From Odoribacter sp. (GTDB lineage: Bacteria > Bacteroidota > Bacteroidia > Bacteroidales > Marinifilaceae), in assembly GCA_020024465.1 (NCBI GenBank), contig JAHHTT010000018.1, forward strand, positions 1-37,288: 37,288 nt of DNA, read 5' to 3'. The position numbers and the translations under genes were made by a program. Each line of letters starts with the position of its first letter. Positions within the stretch are counted from its first letter, which is position 1. Under the pieces are notes generated by a model. The model made no database searches. It had not been told where the DNA came from and was given only the letters and a program-made list of their open reading frames with translations. This document shows positions 26,437-34,795 of this stretch, in pieces.

Positions 26437-26462
26437 ATCTTGTTTTTTATTTTATAATTTGT

Positions 26463-29400
26463 TTAATTGGCACTTGTAAATTTTACGGCATCTGCAATGA
26501 CATATCTTCCGGACACTTTGTCTGTCAGTGTTATCGTGGTTATCCCCTGGGGCAGATAAAAATTGCCTAAGGATATCCATCCCGGTTCTTCTTGCTGCAG
26601 GTTCAGGGTGATATACTCTTTTTCTTTTCCATAGCTGACGGCATATGTCTGGTTGCGTTCTTCGTTATCATATCGGCGATGAGAGTTCATGCTGTTAATT
26701 TTGGGATTCCAGACGGATATCTCATAGTATCCGCCTTTAGAAATTTCGGTGCTCCAAATTACGGAATTGTTGCCGATTCCCTTGCTTTTGTAAAAAGCAG
26801 ACTGTACAACATCGCCGTAACAGTAATCGGTGGCTATGGCTGTCCATTTGGAAGGAGCCCACCATGGCCAGAAATTCTTGTATTTTTCCTTATTTTCTTT
26901 TTGGAAAAGATCCTTTAGTTTATGTTTGTTATTGGAGGCAATGGTTTTGAATCCCGGACTCTCGTCGTCAATAATGATTTCTTTCGGGTCGGAATTGAAT
27001 GTTTGGGGATTGATGACAAAAGCTCCGGTTGTAGTATCTTGGGTTTTCTGATCAATTTTGGAAAAATAGAATCGGTGCAGTGCCGGCAAATTATGTGAAA
27101 TATTGGTGTTGATACTGATATGGGCAGGACGTTCGTCGACAATGATTTTTACTTCTTTGGCAATACCTGCAGGCAGGAAATAATTTTCCTCGAAACTGTC
27201 GTCTGAGGCTTCTCTGAAATATTCTCTGCCGTTTCGGGGTCTTCTTCGGGAATTGTCGCCTTGTTGTATTTGTGCAGTCACCAAAGCATCCACATCGGAA
27301 GGATTGTATATTTTAAAATGTATCTGATATTTGGTGATATCTTCAATCACCGTTTGGTTGGCATCGACATCTTTGATGAGCACGGAGGGGGAATGGTCCT
27401 CCTCATACCAGCGGTGGAGAAACGTTGTCAGGTCGATACCGGATTTTTCGTGGAATTCCGATTGGAATTGCTTGAAAGAGATAACTTTGAATAAGTTTTC
27501 CTTGTAAAAATTTTCTAAAAAGGCTGTGTATTCTTCCTGGCTGATTTGGGTGGTGATATAGTTTTTTAAAGCTTTGCTTTTCAGCTTTAGCAATTCGTAG
27601 AATATTTCTGGTTTCAGTCCGTTGTCCGATACGGCTTCTTTGAAACTGTGTGTTTCCAGATAAAGATTGGCTCTTTGTTTGTCATCAATGAGGCTTCCCC
27701 AGGGAAAACGTTCCTGTTCGTCGTTCAGACCCTGCATCATGTTCAATGTAATGTCCAGAATGGGATATTCGTCTGTCTGAATGAAATGGGTGTGATGATA
27801 AAGCATCGCATGTGCAACGAATTTATTGACAAGTTGATTCTCCCAGTCCCAATTGTATTGCACATTCTCTTCAAAAAAGGTGTTACGGACGAAATTCTGG
27901 AAAATGCTGACTGCCATTTCAACAGGACCGGGAATTCCTTGCTCGCGCCGTCTCCAGTGTTCTCTTCGTACTTTCTCTGCCCGAAAATCCGAATTGAGCG
28001 CAATGCCCCGTTCCGGAATGAAAGCGATTTCCGGTTGGATGTATTCCGTATAGCCTTTCCAATTACGGATGTAGGCATGGTGCTGTGCCGGCGTTTCCGC
28101 CATGACGAATTTATGGAACGGATACTCTCTTCCCTGTTTCGTTTCAATGCTGTTCTTCAACTCTCGGATAATTCCGGGCAATGTGTCTTGCAGAACTGTA
28201 AAATGTGTCGAAAAGTAATCGTGTCCCTTGAAATGGTAGATCTCATATTCCGTAGAGTCCACGGTCAGGCTTTTGCGTTCATAATCTGCAATTGTCAGAG
28301 AGATGCAGGGAAGTGCGGAGTCGTTTGTGAATATTATTTTGTTCCCTTCCCGTTTGCTCTCGCCTTGCGACAGGACGGTTTGTGGACCTTTTGAATTGAC
28401 TGTCAGTCTGTAGCAGGTGAAATCTTTTTTCAGGTTATAGGGTGCAGCAGGATTTGTGGGGGGGACGGCTACCGGATACCAGAGACATTCGGCTGTCAGC
28501 AATGTGAACTTTTTTTCCAGCCAGACATATTTTTTCCCGAGAGGAAATGTGTGCTGCTGATCTGTATTGTCCAGATAGTCCTTCTCCGGAATATCTGTAT
28601 AACAGATGGATTCATCTATTCCTCCTTTATATCGTATGGTCAGTTCTGTCTGTTCATTTTGCTGAAGGGTTTTGTCGATGATAATCACCTGCAGCTCGCG
28701 TTGGAAAGGTACCGGAGTCCCTTTGCATTCGATGGCAGTTACTTCCAATAGTGGGTTAAGATAGAGGATGATTTGTTCTGTCGGGAGATTTTGCCGGTTG
28801 ACAAGCGTGAGCCGGCTTTCGCCTTCCAGTTGTTTGTCTTGGGGTGTCACTGTCAAAGAGTGGTCTGTAATATTGACTCTTGGGGCGTCGGCATATCGGT
28901 TGTAGGCGGCTATGTATCTGTTCCGCAATTTCATTTTCTGGCTGAAGTGAAGTGTGTAAAGTCCTCCGGCAGCCACAGCGATGGCAAGACATGCGGTTCC
29001 CAATGAATGGACGATGACGGTTTTCCACTGTTTATGAGGCAAGCGCTTCACCAGAGCAATGGTAAAGCAGATAAAACCGATGCCTGCTGCCAGAAACACG
29101 AAGCGTTGCAACAGAAACAGTCGGATATTGCTGTGTCCAATGACATCTGAAAAGAGTGCCGGTATATGCGTTCCGAAAAAATCGAACACTCCATAACAGG
29201 CATCTTTGATATAGAAGAATTCCAAAGCGATGATACCAAGCATAATAACGAATGTCACTGCCTGATTTTTCACCATACACATGACCACAAATGATAATCC
29301 CAGTATGAATAGAAGTGACGGAAGCGATACCGTGAACAAGTAGAACAGATAGGGAAATACGGCAAACGGTGCCTTCGCTGTCAGTATGTGTAAAAAAACG

Positions 29401-29792
29401 GTGATTAGCAGTGTCAGGATATTCAGCGACAGGAATACCCGTACGATACCCCAGGTCTTGCCGGCGATATAGTCGGCATTACTTATCGGACGTACATAAA
29501 TCACTTCGGCCGTGTCGAGCTTTTGGTCGCGTTTCAGGAAACTGCCTGCAAGAAAAACGACAATCACCGATTGAGCAATGTTGTATAATGCTGTGCTGTA
29601 AAAGGGAATCTGTGATGCAACGGCATGTTCCGGCCACTGGTTGCTGAACGGATTCACGATGGGAGTCATGAACAGCAATATGAAGCAGGTGATGCCCGAT
29701 AGCGCCAAAAATGCAAATATACGGAACAGCCAGCTCCGTTTCAGGAGTTTAACCTCATATCGGGCAATTGTATTGACGTTATGCAGATTCAT
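26463..29792 (-). CDS. ABC-2 permease with M1-like and golvesin-like periplasmic domains
   Basis: This 1109-residue protein resembles the ABC transporter permease/M1 aminopeptidase family. About seven hydrophobic segments (near 22-43, 66-86, 114-136, 145-174, 177-195, 228-248, 258-282) contain the ABC-2 motif KLDTAEVIYVRPISNADYIAGK. A beta-rich region at about 300-480 resembles the M1 N-terminal saddle. A helical region follows to about 790, but the zinc motif HExxH and the GGMEN motif are not found, so peptidase activity is unlikely. An Ig-like part follows. The last 130 residues resemble the golvesin C-terminal-like domain (ISVWNP, GWISLGNFYLPQG, RYVIADAVKF). With an odd number of helices the large domain would face the periplasm. 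It starts 9 bases after the ABC ATPase gene. Substrate recognition in the periplasm is inferred. Confidence 0.8.
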   Translation of the reverse strand: MNLHNVNTIARYEVKLLKRSWLFRIFAFLALSGITCFILLFMTPIVNPFSNQWPEHAVASQIPFYSTALYNIAQSVIVVFLAGSFLKRDQKLDTAEVIYVRPISNADYIAGKTWGIVRVFLSLNILTLLITVFLHILTAKAPFAVFPYLFYLFTVSLPSLLFILGLSFVVMCMVKNQAVTFVIMLGIIALEFFYIKDACYGVFDFFGTHIPALFSDVIGHSNIRLFLLQRFVFLAAGIGFICFTIALVKRLPHKQWKTVIVHSLGTACLAIAVAAGGLYTLHFSQKMKLRNRYIAAYNRYADAPRVNITDHSLTVTPQDKQLEGESRLTLVNRQNLPTEQIILYLNPLLEVTAIECKGTPVPFQRELQVIIIDKTLQQNEQTELTIRYKGGIDESICYTDIPEKDYLDNTDQQHTFPLGKKYVWLEKKFTLLTAECLWYPVAVPPTNPAAPYNLKKDFTCYRLTVNSKGPQTVLSQGESKREGNKIIFTNDSALPCISLTIADYERKSLTVDSTEYEIYHFKGHDYFSTHFTVLQDTLPGIIRELKNSIETKQGREYPFHKFVMAETPAQHHAYIRNWKGYTEYIQPEIAFIPERGIALNSDFRAEKVRREHWRRREQGIPGPVEMAVSIFQNFVRNTFFEENVQYNWDWENQLVNKFVAHAMLYHHTHFIQTDEYPILDITLNMMQGLNDEQERFPWGSLIDDKQRANLYLETHSFKEAVSDNGLKPEIFYELLKLKSKALKNYITTQISQEEYTAFLENFYKENLFKVISFKQFQSEFHEKSGIDLTTFLHRWYEEDHSPSVLIKDVDANQTVIEDITKYQIHFKIYNPSDVDALVTAQIQQGDNSRRRPRNGREYFREASDDSFEENYFLPAGIAKEVKIIVDERPAHISINTNISHNLPALHRFYFSKIDQKTQDTTTGAFVINPQTFNSDPKEIIIDDESPGFKTIASNNKHKLKDLFQKENKEKYKNFWPWWAPSKWTAIATDYCYGDVVQSAFYKSKGIGNNSVIWSTEISKGGYYEISVWNPKINSMNSHRRYDNEERNQTYAVSYGKEKEYITLNLQQEEPGWISLGNFYLPQGITTITLTDKVSGRYVIADAVKFTSAN

Positions 29793-29801
29793 GTTTTTGT
29801 A

Positions 29802-30728
29802 TTATTGAAATAGTTCTCCTCCGATTTTTTCGCTGTACATTTCCATTTTGTCTTTCAGCAGATAATCCATAAAATAAACGTATGCGTGTTCAATGTTGGG
29901 TGTGATCTGCTTGCCGCTGAATCCCTCCGGAGTTTCGGCGACAATCTGTATTTCCCAACCTCCTTCCGAAGGAATGGTGGAAATGATCGGATATTTTTCC
30001 TTGATTTGCCGGAGTTCGGGGTCTGTGACGAATATTTCCCATACTTTGCCTGTCGCCAGCCGGATCATGTCATCCGGTGAGCCTTGGAATTTCAGTTCTC
30101 CTCTGTTCAGCAGCGCCAGATTCTTACAAGTACTGGATATATCTCCCACAATGTGGGTGGAGAGGATGATGATGACATCCTTGTCGCTTATTTCGGACAG
30201 AATGTTTCTGAAACGGATGCGTTCTTCCGGGTCGAGACCTGTTGTCGGTTCATCGACAATGATTACTTTCGGATGGCCGATGATGGCTTGTGCAATGCCA
30301 AGCCGGCGTTTCATTCCTCCGGAAAGACGGTTGGCCCATCGGTCACGTACTTCATACAAGCCCACTTTGTGCAGCAGTTCGTCCACAGCTTCCGCTCGCT
30401 TGCGAGTGCCTCTGATTCCTGCCAGTCCGGCTCCATAGTCAAGAAATTCCCAGGTTTTCAGTTTTTCGAAAAAACGAAAATCCTGAGGAAGATACCCTAA
30501 AACGGAGCGGATTGCCTTGCGGTCGCGGAGAATGTCATAATCATCGAATAGAATGGTGCCTGAACTGGGACTTTGCAGCAGGGTCATAATTCTCATCAAC
30601 GATGTTTTGCCGGCGCCGTTGGGACCCAACAGGCCGAACATACCCGGTTCTATATCCAGGTGGAGACCATTGAGCGCCTTGTGTCCGTTAGGATATATCT
30701 TTGTTAACTCTTTGATTTGAATCTTCAT
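29802..30728 (-). CDS. ABC transporter ATP-binding protein
   Basis: This ATPase powers an ABC-2 type exporter. I place the start at the ATG ending at 30728 (308 residues, MKIQIKELTKIYPNGHKAL), because the 40-codon extension to 30848 is not conserved-looking. Motifs: Walker A GPNGAGKTS, Q-loop YLPQDF, signature LSGGMKRR, Walker B VIIVDEPTTGLD, switch histidine in LSTHI. A C-terminal extension follows, with KVWEIFVTDPELRQIKEKYP. It is closely similar to the ABC domain fused to the RND protein of the same operon, including ERIRFRN after Walker B and WEFLDY/WEFLEY, so the two are paralogues likely to pair. It is the first gene of the operon. No clear promoter box was found upstream. Confidence 0.93.
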   Translation of the reverse strand: MKIQIKELTKIYPNGHKALNGLHLDIEPGMFGLLGPNGAGKTSLMRIMTLLQSPSSGTILFDDYDILRDRKAIRSVLGYLPQDFRFFEKLKTWEFLDYGAGLAGIRGTRKRAEAVDELLHKVGLYEVRDRWANRLSGGMKRRLGIAQAIIGHPKVIIVDEPTTGLDPEERIRFRNILSEISDKDVIIILSTHIVGDISSTCKNLALLNRGELKFQGSPDDMIRLATGKVWEIFVTDPELRQIKEKYPIISTIPSEGGWEIQIVAETPEGFSGKQITPNIEHAYVYFMDYLLKDKMEMYSEKIGGELFQ

Positions 30729-30934
30729 ACGCTGGATGTATAAAATAGTGCAATAAAAATAGTAAAATATTATAAACTCTGCTAAAACAAGAACCGTTTT
30801 AATAAAAAAATAACTGTTGCCGTTTTTACACTCTCGTGTATTAGACAAAAAAAAGAAGTGCCGGTTTATTTTCTTTTCGGAAATATTTTCAGAGGCAATG
30901 GTCTTTCAATTGTTTTTAGGAGTGATTGTATCTG

Positions 30935-30966
30935 ATAAAAAAAAGGGGGCGAATTTACGCCCCCTT
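30935..30966 (-). terminator. Terminator of the surface lipoprotein gene
   Basis: AAGGGGGCG (30943-30951) pairs with CGCCCCCTT (30958-30966). On the minus strand the hairpin is followed by a run of T (30944 down to about 30937). It ends the lipoprotein transcript and insulates the ABC-RND operon downstream. Confidence 0.85.
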
Positions 30967-31002
30967 CCATTTTGTCAATGATATTACATATCTTGCGATA
31001 TC

Positions 31003-34000
31003 TTATTGACCGATGGTTTTCTTGACTACAATAGGAATCATGACCTTGAATGTTCCCCATTTGTAAGTCACTTCTACCGGCAATTCGATGGTAATGTCGC
31101 CGGACAATGCAGTGCCGTTGTTATGCCAGGTGATAGAACCGAAGTTGCCTTTTCCGATTTGGTCAACAGTTGCTTTTTCGTAGTTAACAGCTGCGGCAGG
31201 ATAAACGTCGTTAAGTTTTTTGCTGCCGAACATGATATCCTTAGTATTGATTTCGATAGACTCAACACCATAGTATCCGAAATAGTTCTGATGATCAGGA
31301 ACAAATTTGTATGTTCTCCAGTCAACGAATTCCATCACTTTGTTCAATTCTAATTTTGACCCGTTGTCTGTGGCATCAACCAATGTACCATTTTTTGTAG
31401 GATTAATGGAAATAGGGCGTAAGAACTTCACATCAAATGTATTGTTCTTGACATTCAATTTTTGTCCGCATTGATTTTTTACGTTAATCTGTACTTTTGC
31501 AGTCAAAGTCTCGTTATTGCCCAATTGCAAGTGGCTGGCATAATTCAATACTGCTTTTGCAATTTCATTTTCCTGATAAGTTACATAGTTGTTATTTGCA
31601 TCGTTTGTGCTGACCGTTGACAATACCGCTACCGCAGCAGAAGTTGCAGTTGCATGGCCTTTGTCATCCAACAAGGTTGCATTCAGTGTCAGACCGTCTT
31701 CAGATACTGACAATTTGTAGCTGTTGCCATCAGAACCTTTCACGTCAGTTTCGTCTGGAGTGACAAATACAAATTCTTTAATCAAATCAGCTTCTTTGAA
31801 TGATTCGTATGTTTTTACATCAACTCCGCTGACAGTTACTTTATTGCCGACAAATACGTCAAGGATGTCTTTTTCGAATTTGCAAGCTGCTTCGGAATTC
31901 GGAACCTCTACATTGAAGTGGACTTCATGGAATCCGGAAGTGCCTTTGTCTTCTGCAAACCAGGCCTGCTCAAATTTAGTGTCTGCATTATTCATGATTT
32001 CTCCTTCCGGATTCACATTCAATGTTTTAGGTGTCCAGGTTAATGTTACATATACATAGTGTTTCGTATTGTTGGCATTTTCTTTTGCAAAACGGACGAT
32101 AACCGATGCTTCTTTCTTGCCTGCAGCGAATGTATTGTAAGCTTCTGCCTGTAGAACATTCCATACCAATACTTCGGTCATCTCTCCTCCTACGGCTTCC
32201 TGATTTCTGGAAACTACACCCAATCTCTTTTCAACTTTCTTTGCATCAACAGTTGTGTTCGTGAATTGTTCCAGATTCTTATCAGCATATAATTCTAATT
32301 TGAATTTACCTTCAAATTCTTCTTTAGACATATTCAATGCCGTATAGATGCCTTCTTCGACTTTAGCCCAGTTCAATGGTAAATTGTAAGTTTCGGGGGT
32401 ACAGCCGACAGTATAATCGTCAAAGAAAGCAAAGTTTGCAACGTATTTGACTTCATCTGCAGGAGCAACTTCTTCTTTGTCTGTGATCCTGAATTTGACA
32501 TAAGCGACTGCCACTACATTATTTGCGGCAGTATCAATTAAACTTACGCGTACCAGCGGCATACGGCCGATTGTTGAACGGTTTTGTTCTGCTCCGAATG
32601 TCTGCTGTTTACCATTTAGCGTTGTCTGGGCACGCAAAATAGATCCTTGCATTGCTGCATGGGCACTCTGGGACGTTTTGTTAGCCCCTGCATGGTATCC
32701 AACCAACTCATAGCCGTATTTTAATCCATAAGCTTTGATTTCGTCCGTAGCAGCACTATGGTCAAGCCCGATATGTATAAAGTTTGTTTCGTCTGAGTTG
32801 TAACGATCCGCATGAGTTGAAACCAATTCTGCAACGTCGATTCCTTTGGCATTGTTCCAAAGTATGTTGAATTGCGGTTCTTCTCTGATTGCTTCGGCGG
32901 CTGTTGTGTAAAAATGTGTTTCAAGTTCTATACCATCCCGGGCATCTGCAATTTTGAAGTTTTTCACTTTCATTGCTTTTACAGCAGCATAATCGGAAGT
33001 AATCAGAGTGTCGCCTTTTTCGCCCTTAGTGCCTACCTGTAAAGCCATGACTGTCACTTCTCCGTCTTTTTCAATATCTTTCAGCAGTCCGTTGTTCATA
33101 CCGGCCTGAACGGTCAGTATACCATTGGTTGCGCTGAAGTCGACAATTTCAATTTTGTTTTCTCCTGCTTTGGTATATGCCTTATCTTCCGTGATAAAGA
33201 ATATGTTTTCTTTCTTCAGATTGCCGGTTGCGGCATTTGAAGGATTCATGTGATATTTGGCAACCAGATTCGGTGTTAATGAGAAGGCATCCCCTTCGGT
33301 AGCTTCATCGGTGGAATAATCATTGTCTGCATTAATTTCAGACAATTTCAATGCATTGTAGTAGAATGTATTGGCACACATGGCTTCGATTCCCTGATAG
33401 TAAAGATCAGGCATGAATACCAAACTCTGCAATTTTTCGGAAATCAGCTTCAGGTTAACCGGTTCGTTTTTTCCGTATTTGATGGTATAACCAATAATTG
33501 TACCGGCTGCGTCCTTGACTTCTGTAATTGTTAATGCTGGAATTGTTACCTGTGGTAAAGAGACCTGAGTCGGCTCGCCATAATACAGAACAACGCCATC
33601 TTTACCTACAGTCAAAGCATTCGGATCAAAAGTATTGATAGTGCCCAATTCTTTGTTTCCGTATTTGATAACCACTTTGCCTTTTTCTCCGGCTGTGATA
33701 GTAAATTTGTTTTCATCAAAGCTTTCGACTTCATTCTTAGGAAGCTGTACGGCAGTTTTAACCCCGTTGTAATAGATGTAACCGTCTTCAGCATTGAAAG
33801 TCAATTTTGAAGCATCGAACTCTGCCGGCATATCGGGCATTGTGAATGTCGGGGCAGAAATAACTTCACCTTTATCATTTTTCAAAGTAATGGTGACAAC
33901 ACCGTTCTCCTCTTTTGTTTCCAGGGTATACTGAGTATTCCCATCCTGAGTATCGGCATCGGTGATTTTATAGGTAACGGGATTGCCGGATGCCGGTGTA

Positions 34001-34218
34001 ATGGTGAGTGTACGGGTCGATTCGTCCCATTTCACATCTTTGACATAAGCAAGTGCTCCGAAATCTTTCTTCAGATCGTCAATGCTTTTGTTTACAGCGT
34101 CAAGTTGTTCCTGTAGGCCGTCAATATCATCATCGTAGTCTTTACAAGACTGGATTGATGCAGAGAAGCCCAACGCAGCACATAATAAAACTGCATAAAA
34201 TTTTGTTGATTGTCTCAT
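31003..34218 (-). CDS. Large surface lipoprotein with PL29-type N-terminal region
   Basis: This 1071-residue lipoprotein has its signal peptide ending IQSC, with Cys25 as lipid acceptor. The sequence after it, KDYDDDIDG, is acidic and resembles the Bacteroidetes lipoprotein export signal that sends lipoproteins to the cell surface. A short coiled coil follows (LQEQLDAVNKSIDDLKKDF). This N-terminal layout matches proteins annotated as having a PL29 family lyase N-terminal domain. The rest is a series of beta-rich modules without an enzyme motif I recognise. It looks like a structural or adhesive surface protein. Its upstream region carries a probable invertible element at 34298-34471, so expression may be phase variable. 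It ends in its own terminator. Confidence 0.85.
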   Translation of the reverse strand: MRQSTKFYAVLLCAALGFSASIQSCKDYDDDIDGLQEQLDAVNKSIDDLKKDFGALAYVKDVKWDESTRTLTITPASGNPVTYKITDADTQDGNTQYTLETKEENGVVTITLKNDKGEVISAPTFTMPDMPAEFDASKLTFNAEDGYIYYNGVKTAVQLPKNEVESFDENKFTITAGEKGKVVIKYGNKELGTINTFDPNALTVGKDGVVLYYGEPTQVSLPQVTIPALTITEVKDAAGTIIGYTIKYGKNEPVNLKLISEKLQSLVFMPDLYYQGIEAMCANTFYYNALKLSEINADNDYSTDEATEGDAFSLTPNLVAKYHMNPSNAATGNLKKENIFFITEDKAYTKAGENKIEIVDFSATNGILTVQAGMNNGLLKDIEKDGEVTVMALQVGTKGEKGDTLITSDYAAVKAMKVKNFKIADARDGIELETHFYTTAAEAIREEPQFNILWNNAKGIDVAELVSTHADRYNSDETNFIHIGLDHSAATDEIKAYGLKYGYELVGYHAGANKTSQSAHAAMQGSILRAQTTLNGKQQTFGAEQNRSTIGRMPLVRVSLIDTAANNVVAVAYVKFRITDKEEVAPADEVKYVANFAFFDDYTVGCTPETYNLPLNWAKVEEGIYTALNMSKEEFEGKFKLELYADKNLEQFTNTTVDAKKVEKRLGVVSRNQEAVGGEMTEVLVWNVLQAEAYNTFAAGKKEASVIVRFAKENANNTKHYVYVTLTWTPKTLNVNPEGEIMNNADTKFEQAWFAEDKGTSGFHEVHFNVEVPNSEAACKFEKDILDVFVGNKVTVSGVDVKTYESFKEADLIKEFVFVTPDETDVKGSDGNSYKLSVSEDGLTLNATLLDDKGHATATSAAVAVLSTVSTNDANNNYVTYQENEIAKAVLNYASHLQLGNNETLTAKVQINVKNQCGQKLNVKNNTFDVKFLRPISINPTKNGTLVDATDNGSKLELNKVMEFVDWRTYKFVPDHQNYFGYYGVESIEINTKDIMFGSKKLNDVYPAAAVNYEKATVDQIGKGNFGSITWHNNGTALSGDITIELPVEVTYKWGTFKVMIPIVVKKTIGQ

Positions 34219-34287
34219 TTGAAAATAAATTTAAATTTAAAATAAATGGTTTTTCTTTCGCATAAACTATTGATATACAATAAATTA

Positions 34288-34297
34288 TTCGTACGAA
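34288..34297. repeat. Extra CGTACG palindrome beside the left inverted repeat
   Basis: TTCGTACGAA is a perfect 10-bp palindrome whose centre is 12 bp from the centre of the left inverted repeat. It has the same CGTACG core but no counterpart outside the right repeat, so it may be an accessory site for recombinase or regulator. Confidence 0.4.
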
Positions 34298-34313
34298 AAA
34301 ACGTACGTTTATT
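34298..34313 (+). repeat. Left inverted repeat of a probable invertible segment
   Basis: AAAACGTACGTTTATT is the exact reverse complement of the sequence at 34456-34471. It contains AAACGTACGT, which fits the ARACGTWCGT core that I recall from Mpi-controlled invertible promoters of Bacteroides fragilis. It lies 80 bases upstream of the lipoprotein start codon. Confidence 0.7.
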
Positions 34314-34455
34314 CAAATGATAAAATCTTGAAAGGTTGAAAATATAAAGAGATAAAAAATTATATATAAAAGATGCAAAGTATTGATTTAAAAATGTTTA
34401 TGTGTAAAACAAAAAAAGGACCGCTTTATATGAAGCAGTCCTCGTGTTTATAAAA
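34314..34455. promoter_or_regulatory. Probable invertible promoter/terminator segment
   Basis: This 142-bp AT-rich segment between the two inverted repeats is placed like a phase-variable promoter for the lipoprotein gene. The closest -7 matches are on the minus strand, facing that gene: TACTTTG at 34382-34376 (spacer one base short) and TATCATTTG at 34322-34314 (spacer one base long). No TAnnTTTG-like box was found on the plus strand. If real, the given sequence is in the ON orientation, though no clean -33 element supports either box. Confidence 0.5.
34417..34442 (-). terminator. Minus-strand terminator inside the invertible segment
   Basis: On the minus strand AGGACTGCTT pairs with AAGCGGTCCT over ten pairs (one T-G wobble), followed by a T-run. 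On the plus strand the wobble becomes a C/A mismatch and no T-run follows, so the element is strand-specific. Confidence 0.7.
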
Positions 34456-34471
34456 AATAAACGTACGTTTT
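34456..34471 (-). repeat. Right inverted repeat of a probable invertible segment
   Basis: AATAAACGTACGTTTT is the exact reverse complement of 34298-34313. The shared core is the palindrome AAACGTACGTTT. It lies between the lipoprotein gene and the serine invertase gene. Confidence 0.7.
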
Positions 34472-34795
34472 ATATATATTGCATTTATATATTTATTTGA
34501 TATTTGTTTTTTATTATGCCGCAAAAATAATTTTATTTTTTGAATATTGCTACTGAATGTCATGTTTTTTTATAAAAAAAACAATCTGAAGTTAGAGATT
34601 CCTTTTTTCTCCTTTCCTCCTTCCTTACATTACTTTGAAGGTAGAGCGTTTCTTTTTCGTTGCTCACCGCTTCCCGTTCGGATGAGTTTCGGAGAAACTT
34701 CGGAGAAAGAACGGAAAAACGTAAGAGGGGAATGGGACATCAGTAAGGGAGTATTCGGATGCGGTGGATTGAATATAAGTGAAATATAATTAATA
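34472..34795. other. Intergenic region upstream of the invertase gene
   Basis: This 324-bp region has no convincing gene; an 80-codon open frame at 34547-34789 has unlikely composition. It contains an AT-rich part, a TACTTTG sequence near 34640 that could be a weak -7 box for the invertase, and the 11-bp repeat array at 34677-34720. Confidence 0.5.
34677..34720 (+). repeat. Four tandem 11-bp repeats upstream of the invertase gene
   Basis: The four units are TTCGGATGAGT, TTCGGAGAAAC, TTCGGAGAAAG and AACGGAAAAAC, back to back. The 11-bp period is one helical turn, so equivalent bases lie on one face of the DNA. The same stretch can also fold, through AGTTTC/GAAACT and CCGTTC/GAACGG stems. It could be a binding array such as a recombination enhancer or operator. 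Confidence 0.55.

Noticed and set aside
27648..28394. 248-codon plus-strand open frame opposite the large ABC permease gene
   Set aside because: It is antisense to a long gene with clear protein signatures; its own translation shows no family features.
30729..30848. 40-codon N-terminal extension of the ABC ATPase
   Set aside because: ABC ATPases of this type start just before the first beta strand; the extension looks like AT-rich leader DNA.
34547..34789. 80-codon plus-strand open frame upstream of the invertase
   Set aside because: Composition is dominated by the T-rich region and the 11-bp repeats, with no family resemblance or start signal; treated as non-coding.
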